64,000 bases of DNA, taken from positions 650,964 to 714,963 of the forward strand of contig NZ_RCZB01000003.1 of assembly GCF_006438785.1 (NCBI RefSeq), given 5' to 3'. Each line of letters opens with the position of its first letter. Position 1 is the stretch's first letter. Below are positions 42,852 through 50,606 of this stretch, piece after piece. The notes under the pieces were generated by a model, which saw only the letters and a program-made list of their open reading frames with translations, had not been told where the DNA came from and did not search any database. The translations under genes and the position numbers were made by a program. The DNA is from Rhodanobacter glycinis. GTDB lineage: Bacteria; Pseudomonadota; Gammaproteobacteria; Xanthomonadales; Rhodanobacteraceae.

Positions 42852-43292
42852 CTATTTGCGACAAGTCGTAGGCAGATATTTGTCCGCCACAGTCCCACCG
42901 TTGCAACTCCAGGTAATGCTTCCGGCCTGAGTGATGGCAGAAAGCACAAGGGTGCTAGCTCGAATGCCCTGGTTGGCCTTGGGACCATTGAAGACGACCG
43001 TGATCTTGCCGGCGGGAGTCAGGTCCAGGCTGGAAACGTATTCGCCGATAATCGAGGTGTTTTTTGCCAGGCCTGCGGACGCGTTGGATTTAGGGAACCG
43101 TCCGGTGTTGGAGACGAAGTCCCATTCTGCGGCCTTGGCCCCGGTGGCCAGAACCATGCCCTCGCTGACCTGGGTACGTATCAAATAATCCTGATAGGCC
43201 GGGATGGCAATCGCGGCAAGGATCGCAATGATTGCAACGACGATCATCAGTTCGATCAAGGTAAAACCGGCGGAAATGCGCTGGCGCAACAT
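42852..43292 (-). CDS. pilA: Type IV pilin (paralogue 2)
   Basis: 146 aa from ATG 43292, with a GGGGAG Shine-Dalgarno. Leader MLRQRISAG, then [20 protein letters not shown] and [20 protein letters not shown] as in paralogue 1. The globular part differs (AEWDFVSNTGRFPKSNASAG, VVFNGPKANQGIRASTLVLS), with the C-terminal disulfide pair in ITWSCNGGT and LPTTCRK. It is transcribed away from the S9 peptidase gene, from a sigma-54-like promoter. A tandem pilin pair is known in several Xanthomonadales. Confidence 0.94.
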   Translation of the reverse strand: MLRQRISAGFTLIELMIVVAIIAILAAIAIPAYQDYLIRTQVSEGMVLATGAKAAEWDFVSNTGRFPKSNASAGLAKNTSIIGEYVSSLDLTPAGKITVVFNGPKANQGIRASTLVLSAITQAGSITWSCNGGTVADKYLPTTCRK

Positions 43293-43321
43293 GGTGGACT
43301 CCCCTGTGAGTGCCAGTAGCA

Positions 43322-43338
43322 GGCACGTTTTGTACCAA
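43322..43338 (-). promoter_or_regulatory. Candidate sigma-54 promoter of pilA paralogue 2
   Basis: On the minus strand TTGGTACAAAACGTGCC: GG, ten bases, GC, with -24 TTGGTAC close to TTGGCAC; the -12 part (GTGCC) is weaker. The predicted start is near 43312, about 20 nt before the ATG. Confidence 0.55.
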
Positions 43339-43500
43339 ATGTGAAGAGCCGGCGTGAGCTGGATCACATTGCCGTACGAGGTTCCACAAGACTTGAGTCA
43401 TGGGACTTCCTCTCGTGACCTGGTTGGTAAATGACGGGTTGCTTGCTTCGTGTCCGCGCCGCGCTTAACGTCGAGGTTTCGTCCAACCCGAGGAAGTTCC

Positions 43501-45630
43501 ATGAAACCCCTGATTGCCGCGCTACTGCTTGCGCTGGCCGCTGCGCCTGCGATGGCGGGCGATGTTGTGGATACCACCTTCGTCAAGACTGAGGGCGTGC
43601 ATGCATTCAATGTGCGCGACCTGGTGATGATGGATCGGGTCAGCGATCCGCAGCTGTCGCCGGATGGGCGCTACGCGGCGTTTGGCGTGCGCAGCACCGA
43701 TTACGCAGCTAACAAGGGCGTCAGCGCGATCTATGTGTTGGATCTCGACAAGGGTGGCCAGCCGGTGAAGGTGGTCGACAAGGGTGGTTCGGCGCGCTGG
43801 TCGGCGGATGGGCGCAGCCTGTATTTCGTGGCACCGGCCAAGGGCGTGGCGCAGTTGTGGCGAGTGGACCTGGGCGGCAAGGGTGGTTTGAACCTTGCCA
43901 AACATGCGGCGGCCGCACAGGTGAGTCATGGCGTGCTGGACCTCGGCGGCTACAAGCTGTCGCCGGATGGCAAGCAGGTACTGTTGTCGTACGAGGTGTT
44001 CACCGACTGCACCACGCTGGCGTGCACCCAGCAGCGCGCCGCGGCGCGTGACAAGGACAAGGCGAGCGGCACGCTTTACACGAAGCTGTTCGTGCGGCAC
44101 TGGGACACTTGGGCTAACGGCCGGCGCAATCAGCTATTCGTGGCCAGCTTCGATGGAAAGGGACAGTTGCCCGCCGAACCGAAACTGCTGAGCCGTGGCA
44201 TCGACGGGGATGTCCCGAGCAAGCCTTTCGGTGACGAGGGCGAGTTCGCGTTTGCGCCGGATGGCAAGAGCGCGTACTTCGACGTGCGCATTGCCGGCAC
44301 GACCGAGCCGTGGTCGACCAATTTCGACGTGTACAGCGTACCGGTGGATGGTTCCACCGCGCCGAAGAATCTCACCGCTGACAACAAGGCGTGGGATGCA
44401 TATCCGGTGGCCTCACCGGACGGCAAGACGCTGTACTACCTGGCGATGAAGACGCCGGGTTCCGAGGCCGATCGGTTCGCGATCATGGCGCTGGATCTGG
44501 CTAGCGGCACCCGGCGTGAAGTGGACCCGAACTGGGATCGTTCGCCCGGTGGCCTGACGATTTCCGCCGATGGCAAGACGCTGTATGCCACCGCCGACGA
44601 CAACGGCCAGCATCCGCTGTTCGCGATCGACGCGGCCAATGGCAAGGTCAGCCAGTTGGTCGGCGAGGGCACGGTGGGCGGCTATTCCATGGCTGCCGGC
44701 AAGTTGCTGCTGACGCGCGATGATCTGAAGCGCCCGGCGGATGTCTATCTTGCGCAAGCCGATGGCAGCGCCCTGCGACAGGTCACCCACTACAACGCGG
44801 CGGCCCTGAAGAATACGAAGGTCGGCGATTTCGAGTTTTTCAACTTCAAGGGCGCGAACAACGCAACCGTGCAGGGCTACGTGGTCAAGCCGGCCAACTA
44901 CCAGAGCGGCAAGACCTATCCGGTGGCGTTCATCATCCACGGTGGCCCGCAGGGCGCGATGGAAAACGGCTGGAGTTACCGCTGGAATCCGCAGACCTAT
45001 GCCGGCCAGGGCTTCGCCGTGGTGACGGTGAATTTTCACGGCTCCACCGGTTACGGCCAGGCCTTCACCGACGCGATTTCCGGCGACTGGGGTGGCAAGC
45101 CGCTGGAGGATCTGAAGCTGGGCTGGAAGGCCGCGCTGGACAAGTACAGCTTCCTCGATGGCGACCGCGCCTGCGCTATGGGTGCCAGCTATGGCGGCTA
45201 CATGACGTACTGGATCGCCGGTGTGTGGAATCAGCCGTGGAAGTGCCTGATCGATCACGACGGCGTGTTCGATACGCGCGCGATGTACTACGACACCGAG
45301 GAGCTGTGGTTCGAAGAGAAGGAAAACGGCGGCACGCCCTGGGAGCATCCTGAGAACTACGAGAAATTCAATCCGGTCAACCACGTCAAGGACTGGCGCG
45401 TACCGATGTTGGTGGTGCACAGCGCCAACGATTTTCGCATCCCGATCACCCAGGGCATGGGTGCGTTCACCGCACTGCAGCGCCGCGGCATCCCCAGTGA
45501 GTTCCTGACCTTCCCCGATGAAACCCACTTCGTGCTGAAGCCGCACAACAGCGTGCAGTGGCACGACACGGTGAATGGCTGGCTGAAGAAATGGACGGCC
45601 AAAGACGCGCCGAAAACGCCAGCGAAATGA
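43501..45630 (+). CDS. Exported S9-family dipeptidyl/acylaminoacyl peptidase
   Basis: 709 aa. Signal peptide MKPLIAALLLALAAAPAMA, a WD40-like propeller region (PQLSPDGRYAAFGVR, RWSADGRSLYFVAPA, YPVASPDGKTLYYLAMK are blades) to about 430, then the alpha/beta-hydrolase domain. Nucleophile Ser in CAMGASYGGYMTYW, Asp in VVHSANDFRIPIT, His in DETHFVLKPHN. It releases short peptides, probably in the periplasm. GAGGAAG Shine-Dalgarno at 43489-43495. The REP array begins 25 bp after the stop. Confidence 0.92.
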   Translation: MKPLIAALLLALAAAPAMAGDVVDTTFVKTEGVHAFNVRDLVMMDRVSDPQLSPDGRYAAFGVRSTDYAANKGVSAIYVLDLDKGGQPVKVVDKGGSARWSADGRSLYFVAPAKGVAQLWRVDLGGKGGLNLAKHAAAAQVSHGVLDLGGYKLSPDGKQVLLSYEVFTDCTTLACTQQRAAARDKDKASGTLYTKLFVRHWDTWANGRRNQLFVASFDGKGQLPAEPKLLSRGIDGDVPSKPFGDEGEFAFAPDGKSAYFDVRIAGTTEPWSTNFDVYSVPVDGSTAPKNLTADNKAWDAYPVASPDGKTLYYLAMKTPGSEADRFAIMALDLASGTRREVDPNWDRSPGGLTISADGKTLYATADDNGQHPLFAIDAANGKVSQLVGEGTVGGYSMAAGKLLLTRDDLKRPADVYLAQADGSALRQVTHYNAAALKNTKVGDFEFFNFKGANNATVQGYVVKPANYQSGKTYPVAFIIHGGPQGAMENGWSYRWNPQTYAGQGFAVVTVNFHGSTGYGQAFTDAISGDWGGKPLEDLKLGWKAALDKYSFLDGDRACAMGASYGGYMTYWIAGVWNQPWKCLIDHDGVFDTRAMYYDTEELWFEEKENGGTPWEHPENYEKFNPVNHVKDWRVPMLVVHSANDFRIPITQGMGAFTALQRRGIPSEFLTFPDETHFVLKPHNSVQWHDTVNGWLKKWTAKDAPKTPAK

Positions 45631-45654
45631 ATCTTCTCGTGTCATGACTACATT

Positions 45655-46013
45655 GTGGGAGCGACTTCAGTCGCGATGCTCTTGCTGCCTTGAGGCTGGG
45701 CCATCGCGGCTGAAGCCGCTCCCACAAAATCGCGCGGATCCTGTCCACAAGGGACTCCCCGTGGTCGTCGGAGCGACTTCAGTCACGATGCTCTTGCTGC
45801 ATTGAGGCTAGGCCATCGCGGCTGAAGCCGCTCCCACAAAACTACGCGGATCCTGCCCACAAGAGACTCCCCGCGATCGTGGGAGCGACTTCAGTCGCGA
45901 TGCTCTTGCTGCCTTGAGGCTGGGCCATCGCGGCTGAAGCCGCTCCCACAAAACCACGCGGATCCTGCCCATAAGGGACTCTCTGCGATCGTGGGAGCGA
46001 CTTCAGTCGCGAT
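45655..46013 (+). repeat. REP/BIME array: three exact 112-bp units plus a partial fourth
   Basis: Units start at 45655, 45767, 45879 and (23 bp only) 45991, all exactly 112 bp apart. Each holds a forward GTGGGAGCGACTTCAGTCGC, a spacer with CTCTTGCTGCCTTGAGGCTG, and a reverse arm GCGGCTGAAGCCGCTCCCAC, then a 39-bp linker. Arms pair into long hairpins. It fills the 382-bp gap between the S9 peptidase and the RAYT gene, whose stop codon touches the partial unit. Confidence 0.95.
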
Positions 46014-46507
46014 CAATCCAGTTGCAAACCAGTAGCGCCATTGATGAAGTACGCATCCCAATACGGATAGTCCATCAGGTCTTCCACCAACCCTGCGCGT
46101 ACAGGGTTGGCAATGATATAGCGGGTTGTCTGCTCGATGGCCTCGTCCCGGCGCAGCGCATGATCATGGAAACCTTTGGCCCAGAGTGGTCCATCAAATG
46201 CACAGGATTGATTCACGTGACGAGCCGTTACGCCCTTGATGCGCTGAACTACGGTCGAGAGGTTTGCACCTTCGCCAAGTTCGATCAGGCCATGCCAATG
46301 GTCCGGCATCAATACCCAGCACAGGCAACGACTGGGCAACCAGAGTTCCGCGGAGGAGATTGTGCGAGCGGTCGCCCGTGCCAGTTCCGGATCGAGGAAA
46401 TGGGGTTTGCGCTGCGAGGTGGTCCAAGTGATGAGATAGAGCTGGCCCGACAGGGAACGTCTGCCAGTGCGTAACCGTCGATAGCCCAGAGTGGGGAGGC
46501 GTGACAT
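46013..46507 (-). CDS. REP-associated tyrosine transposase (RAYT, IS200/IS605-like Y1 family)
   Basis: 164 aa. The HUH metal motif is HWH in LMPDHWHGLIEL, and the catalytic Tyr is expected in TTRYIIANPVRAGLVEDLMD, the RAYT signature. The short extension PYWDAYFINGATGLQLD follows. RAYTs nick and move REP hairpins in single-stranded form; the gene is bracketed by REP copies (45655-46013 and 46595-46659). No full insertion-sequence ends are seen, so it is a domesticated single-copy transposase. Confidence 0.93.
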   Translation of the reverse strand: MSRLPTLGYRRLRTGRRSLSGQLYLITWTTSQRKPHFLDPELARATARTISSAELWLPSRCLCWVLMPDHWHGLIELGEGANLSTVVQRIKGVTARHVNQSCAFDGPLWAKGFHDHALRRDEAIEQTTRYIIANPVRAGLVEDLMDYPYWDAYFINGATGLQLD

Positions 46508-46594
46508 GGGGCCAGTTTGCAGGGCCGAAGCATGGCAGTCATGCAGTCAGCGGTTTGCTGGCTTGTAGTTGTTATCGGGCACATGTGTAGGAGC

Positions 46595-46659
46595 ATCGCG
46601 ACTGAAGTCGCTCCCACAAGCAGCGCACGTCATTTTGTGGGAGCGACTTCAGTCGCGAT
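46595..46659 (+). repeat. REP pair (inverted) between RAYT and corA
   Basis: ATCGCGACTGAAGTCGCTCC (from 46595) and GTGGGAGCGACTTCAGTCGC (from 46637) face each other 17 bp apart, forming a BIME-like hairpin pair. Same core as the 45.7-kb array. Confidence 0.92.
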
Positions 46660-46703
46660 GTCTGGTTGTTTTGACGCGGAAACAGCCACCGCGATCCGCC
46701 AGC

Positions 46704-47726
46704 TCAGAGCCACTTCGCCCGTTTCAGCCCCAGGTAGATGCCGCCGACGACGAGAACCATCACGGTGATCATCGCGGGATAGGCCCATGGCTTGCTGAGT
46801 TCGGGCATGTGCTGGAAGTTCATGCCGTACCAGCTGGTGAGCAGGGTCGGCGCGGCGAGCATGGCGGCCCAGCCGGCGAGCTTCTTCATCACCTCGTTCT
46901 GGCCGAAGCTGACCAGCGAGAGGTTGACGCTGATGGCGGCAGACAGCATTTCGCGCATCGCGCCAATCGATTCGTTGACGCGGAACACGTGGTCGTAGAC
47001 ATCGCGGAAATACGGGCGCAGTTCGTCGGGGATCAGCTGCGGATGCAAACGTACCAGCTGGCTGATGATGTCCTGCAGTGGTGCCACTGCCAGGCGCAGT
47101 GTCATCAGGTCGCGCTGCATGTCATACAGGCGATGCACCGTGCTGCGCTTGAAGGTTTCGGCGAAGATGTCCTGCTCCAGCTGCTGCAATTCCTCGCGGA
47201 ATTCGCGCACGATCGGCAGCAGGTTGTCGACAATGAAGTCGAGTACGCCGTACAGGCCATAGCTTGGTCCGTTGGCCAGCAGTTCCGGTGTGTGCTCGCA
47301 GGTGCGCCGCGCCGGTGCATAGGACAGCGAAGCGCCGTGGCGCACGGTGACCATGTAGCGCGGGCCGAAGAAGATATGTGTTTCGCCGAAGGCCAGGTGG
47401 CCGTTGATCAGCTGGGCGGTCTGCACCACCAGGAACAGCGAATCACCGTACGTCTCGATCTTGGTGCGCTGATGCGCAGCGTGGGCATCCTCGATCGCCA
47501 GGTCGTGCAGGCCGAACTCTTCCTGCAGCTTCAGCAGCAGGTGTTCATCCGGCTCGTGCAGGCCGACCCAGACGAAGGTACCCGGTTGCGCCAGCACATC
47601 GCTGATCGCGTCGAGGGTGACGTCACCGATCCGGCTGCCGTCCTGTCGATAGGCGATGCAGTTGACCACCATCGGCTGGTCGGAGGTTGATGGTGCGATT
47701 GGCGCTGGCGGGGTGAGCAGATTCAT
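46704..47726 (-). CDS. corA: CorA-family magnesium/cobalt transporter
   Basis: 340 aa. A cytosolic alpha/beta domain and long helix, then two C-terminal membrane helices. The pore motif is intact as SWYGMNFQHMPEL (GMN). Other landmarks: FVWVGLHEPDEHLLLKLQEE and RLYDMQRDLMTLRLAVAPLQ. ATG 47726 starts MNLLTPPAPIAPSTSD; M at 47672 (MVVNCIAY) is the alternative. It is separate from the corC gene at 49 kb, a different kind of magnesium-linked protein. Confidence 0.93.
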   Translation of the reverse strand: MNLLTPPAPIAPSTSDQPMVVNCIAYRQDGSRIGDVTLDAISDVLAQPGTFVWVGLHEPDEHLLLKLQEEFGLHDLAIEDAHAAHQRTKIETYGDSLFLVVQTAQLINGHLAFGETHIFFGPRYMVTVRHGASLSYAPARRTCEHTPELLANGPSYGLYGVLDFIVDNLLPIVREFREELQQLEQDIFAETFKRSTVHRLYDMQRDLMTLRLAVAPLQDIISQLVRLHPQLIPDELRPYFRDVYDHVFRVNESIGAMREMLSAAISVNLSLVSFGQNEVMKKLAGWAAMLAAPTLLTSWYGMNFQHMPELSKPWAYPAMITVMVLVVGGIYLGLKRAKWL

Positions 47727-47778
47727 GCGCGCATCATGCCCCGCACCGGAAGACGGGGCAATTGCACATCGCCGGATA

Positions 47779-48984
47779 TCAGCGGTTGCGACGCAGGCTC
47801 CAGGCCAGTGCCAGCCAGCACGGCAGCGCAAGCAGCAGCCACGGCTGGTTCTGTTGCACGGTGCCCGGCAGCAGGTGCAACAGCACGGCGATCACGATAG
47901 CGAGCAGTTGCAGTGCGATCACGCCGTCCATGAAACGCGAGGCGGCGAAGCCGCGGCGCGAGCGCCACAGCGTCGGCAGCAGCAGCAAGGCCAGCGGGTT
48001 GAACAGCAGCAGATTGGCATTGGCCCACGCCGAGTGATGCGTGGTGAGTGTCCACAGCGCCAGCAAGATCAGGCCGACGATGGTGGCCGAAACCAGGTAC
48101 AAGGTGCCGAGCAGGGCATAGCCAATTGGCCACCGGCGCCGCGTCAATACGATCAACACGCCAATCACCAGGCCAGCCAGCGCCAGCGGCAGGCGCAGGT
48201 CGGGCGCGGCGGTCGGCGGCACGTCCAGCCGATTCGGCGAGGTCAGCTGTTCGCCGCGCACCAGCGGCTGCAGGCCACCATGACCGTTGTCGACACGCAC
48301 CTCGCGCAACTGGGTCTGCAGTACTTCGGGCAGGAAGCTTTCCTGCCATGCGTCGAGCGGCTGGTCGGCATACGGCCCCAGGCCCAGATCCATGATCAGC
48401 ATCAGCCATGGCTGCGCGCTCATCAGGCGCACCGTCTGCTGGCGGTAGGTCATGCCGCCGGGGCGTGCGGTCAGCTGGGCTTTCATCACGCCGCCCAGTG
48501 CCTTGTCCAGCGCGTCGCGCACGCGGGTGGTGCAGTTGTCGGCGTAGTAGTCGTAGTTGTAGCCGGCGTTTTCGGGGCGCAGGTTCCACAGCAGGAAATC
48601 GCGCAGCGCGGCCGCCTGGTCGGCAGTCATCGCCAGTGTCTGGCGGGTGACCGAGCGGCCGCTCTCGATGTAGAAGCGCTCGTCGATGCCGCTGGGGGCC
48701 GCGTCCATCAGGTAATGCATGCGACCGCGGGCGAAGTTGAGGAAGAAGTTCTCCTCGTTGAAATCGAACACGCCGTAGTTGAAGTTGACCGCCTCGCCCG
48801 ATCCGCTGTCGCGCAGTTCGATCGCATCGTGACCGAAGCGCTCCCAGTAGGTTTCGCCGGGACCGTAGGTGATCAGCGATACCTCGATATTGGCGCCGGG
48901 GGCGTTGGCGATGCTGGCGTGGGCAGGCAGTGCGAAGGCCATCCAGAGCATGGCAAGGCAGAACGCGGAGCCGATGTATCGCAT
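47779..48984 (-). CDS. DUF4105 (Lnb N-terminal periplasmic domain) membrane protein
   Basis: 401 aa. Signal sequence MRYIGSAFCLAMLWMAFALPAHA; periplasmic DUF4105 domain about 30-230 with YGPGETYWERFGHDAIELRD, NFNYGVFDFNEENFFLNFAR and YDYYADNCTTRVRDALDKAL (the NC-T motif, a papain-like Cys site is suspected). Four or five C-terminal helices (about 280-395) end in SLRRNR. Function is not known. A REP pair lies just upstream of the start. Confidence 0.85.
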   Translation of the reverse strand: MRYIGSAFCLAMLWMAFALPAHASIANAPGANIEVSLITYGPGETYWERFGHDAIELRDSGSGEAVNFNYGVFDFNEENFFLNFARGRMHYLMDAAPSGIDERFYIESGRSVTRQTLAMTADQAAALRDFLLWNLRPENAGYNYDYYADNCTTRVRDALDKALGGVMKAQLTARPGGMTYRQQTVRLMSAQPWLMLIMDLGLGPYADQPLDAWQESFLPEVLQTQLREVRVDNGHGGLQPLVRGEQLTSPNRLDVPPTAAPDLRLPLALAGLVIGVLIVLTRRRWPIGYALLGTLYLVSATIVGLILLALWTLTTHHSAWANANLLLFNPLALLLLPTLWRSRRGFAASRFMDGVIALQLLAIVIAVLLHLLPGTVQQNQPWLLLALPCWLALAWSLRRNR

Positions 48985-49012
48985 GAATCCAACCTTGTCG
49001 TAGTGGTGCTCT

Positions 49013-49082
49013 GTGGGAGCGACTTCAGTCGCGATGCGTCGCTGATTGAACACCAGAGCGTCGCGACTGAAGTCGCTCCCAC
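49013..49082 (+). repeat. REP pair (inverted) upstream of the DUF4105 gene
   Basis: GTGGGAGCGACTTCAGTCGC at 49013 and its inverse GCGACTGAAGTCGCTCCCAC ending at 49082, with 23 bp between the 23-24 bp arms. Same core as the other copies. It lies between the DUF4105 start and the corC stop, so it may end the corC transcript. Confidence 0.92.
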
Positions 49083-49116
49083 GGGATCGCGCCTTTCAGG
49101 GCTGCGTCTGGGCGGC

Positions 49117-49962
49117 TCAGTCTTTCTGGCGATCTACGCGGAACTGCTGCACGCGTCGATCATCGGCTTCGGTGACGTGGAACTGGTAGTCGCCGATGCG
49201 GACTTCCTCGCCGACCTCCGGCAGATGGCCGAACTCCGAGGTGACCATGCCACCGACGGTGTCGTATTCCTCGTCGGAGAAGCCGGCACCGATGTATTCG
49301 TTGAAATCCTCGATCGGCGTCAGCGCGCTGACCAGCCAGTCACCGCCAGGCTGCTGGTGCATCAGCTTGGGTTCTTCCTCGTCGTCGTGTTCGTCGTCGA
49401 TCTCGCCGACGATCTGCTCGAGTACGTCCTCGATGGTGATCAGGCCGGCGACGCCGCCGTATTCGTTGACCACCAGCGCCATGTGGTTGCGCGACAGCCG
49501 GAACTCCTCCAGCAGCACGTTCAATCGCATCGATTCGGGAATCAGCACGGCCGGGCGCAGGATGGCGCGGATGTCGAAATGCTCTGCCGCGCCGAAGAAC
49601 TTGAGCAGATCCTTGGCCAGCAGGATGCCGAGGATCTCGTCCTTGTCGTCGCCATGCACGGGGAAGCGCGAGTGACCCGATTCGACCACGGCAGCGAGAA
49701 TGTCGGGCAGCGGCGACTCGGCCGCCAGCATCACGATCTGCGCGCGCGGGACCATGACGTCGTCCACGCTCAGTTCGGTGACCTTGATCGCACCCTCGAC
49801 CATGGTGAGGGTGTCGACGGACAGCAGTCCGTTGGTCTGGGCGGAGCGCAACTCCTCGATCAGTTCGCTGCGGTTGCGTGGCTCGCCGGAAAACATGTGG
49901 CCCAGCCGGTCCCACCAGGTGCGGTGTGCCGGGCCGCTGGTACTGCCAGGGTCGTCGTTCAT
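49117..49962 (-). CDS. corC: CorC/HlyC-family CBS-domain protein (YbeX)
   Basis: 281 aa (ATG 49962; a GTG precedes it). Tandem CBS domains about 70-195 (VMVPRAQIVMLAAESPLPDI, SRFPVHGDDKDEILGILLAK, NHMALVVNEYGGVAGLITIE) then the CorC_HlyC transporter-associated domain (VGGMVTSEFGHLPEVGEEVR). It lacks the membrane DUF21 domain of larger relatives, as YbeX does. In E. coli ybeX follows ybeZ-ybeY and affects magnesium and ribosome homeostasis. It lies 92 bp beyond the ybeY stop. Confidence 0.92.
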   Translation of the reverse strand: MNDDPGSTSGPAHRTWWDRLGHMFSGEPRNRSELIEELRSAQTNGLLSVDTLTMVEGAIKVTELSVDDVMVPRAQIVMLAAESPLPDILAAVVESGHSRFPVHGDDKDEILGILLAKDLLKFFGAAEHFDIRAILRPAVLIPESMRLNVLLEEFRLSRNHMALVVNEYGGVAGLITIEDVLEQIVGEIDDEHDDEEEPKLMHQQPGGDWLVSALTPIEDFNEYIGAGFSDEEYDTVGGMVTSEFGHLPEVGEEVRIGDYQFHVTEADDRRVQQFRVDRQKD

Positions 49963-50054
49963 CACTCGTTTGAATGCAGCCCGTAAACGGGCGGAAGGCC
50001 GATTCTAGCGGAAAAATTTTGACGCTTCCGAGGGTTTGCCAGGCGCAGGCAGGT

Positions 50055-50606
50055 TCAGGTGTACGGGTCGGCGATACCCAGGCCAGCGAGAATGCGGGTT
50101 TCCAGCGCCTCCATCACGTTGGCTTCGCCGTCTTCGATGTGGTCATGGCCGAGCAAATGCAGCACGCCGTGGATGGTCAGGTGGGCCCAGTGATCGCGCG
50201 GCGACTTGGTTTGCCCGGCGGCTTCGCGCAGCACCACCGGCGCGCAGATCGCCAGGTCGCCGATCAGCGGCAGGGCCACGCCGGGCGGCAATTCGGCGGG
50301 GAATGACAGCACATTGGTGGCGTAGTCCTTGCCGCGATAGTCGCGGTTGAGCGCGCGACCTTCATCGGCATCGACGATTCGGATGGACAGCTCCGCCGGT
50401 TTGCGGCGTCTGGCGCCATGCAGAGCCGCCTCGACCCAGCGGCGGAAACTGGCCGACGCCGGGAGGCCGGCGCGCGGCACCGCATAACCGACGTGCACCG
50501 TGGCGCTGCCTGGGGGGAGCGACTTCAGCCGCGATGATTTTGCCTCTTGTGAACGAACGCTCGCGACCGAAGCTGTTTTCACCGTTGCAGAAATCCGCCG
50601 ATTCAC
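50055..50606 (-). CDS. ybeY: Endoribonuclease YbeY, 5' part altered by a REP element
   Basis: Single-strand RNase needed for 16S rRNA 3' end maturation. The zinc site [11 protein letters not shown] is complete, and the body from [13 protein letters not shown] to DPYT has normal YbeY length (about 147 aa). The listed frame uses GTG 50606, which overlaps the phoH stop by 4 bp (GTGA) and gives 183 aa with an odd, low-complexity 36-residue leader containing [12 protein letters not shown], encoded by a REP copy. GTG 50498 is the alternative start. No ATG lies between. The true N-terminus is uncertain. Confidence 0.85.
   Translation of the reverse strand: MNRRISATVKTASVASVRSQEAKSSRLKSLPPGSATVHVGYAVPRAGLPASASFRRWVEAALHGARRRKPAELSIRIVDADEGRALNRDYRGKDYATNVLSFPAELPPGVALPLIGDLAICAPVVLREAAGQTKSPRDHWAHLTIHGVLHLLGHDHIEDGEANVMEALETRILAGLGIADPYT
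50513..50535 (+). repeat. Single REP copy within the ybeY 5' region
   Basis: GGGGGGAGCGACTTCAGCCG and following bases match the REP core GTGGGAGCGACTTCAGTCGC with few changes. It lies between the phoH stop and the conserved start of YbeY. Confidence 0.85.

Noticed and set aside
42079..43292. Silent pilin cassette / phase-variable tract
   Set aside because: Both pilin genes are complete with start, ribosome site and promoter, and no homopolymer or short tandem tract was seen.
45655..46013. CRISPR array
   Set aside because: Regular spacing, but whole 112-bp units including spacers are repeated and no cas genes are near; it is a REP/BIME array.
46013..46507. Complete insertion sequence of IS200/IS605 type
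   Set aside because: No element ends or second gene; the flanks are REP copies, which identifies a RAYT.
47656..49986. A 776-codon plus-strand open frame opposite corA start, DUF4105 and corC
   Set aside because: It spans three well-supported minus-strand genes and two REP pairs, has His/Gln/Arg-rich antisense composition, and no domain is recognisable; it is a shadow of GC-rich codon bias.
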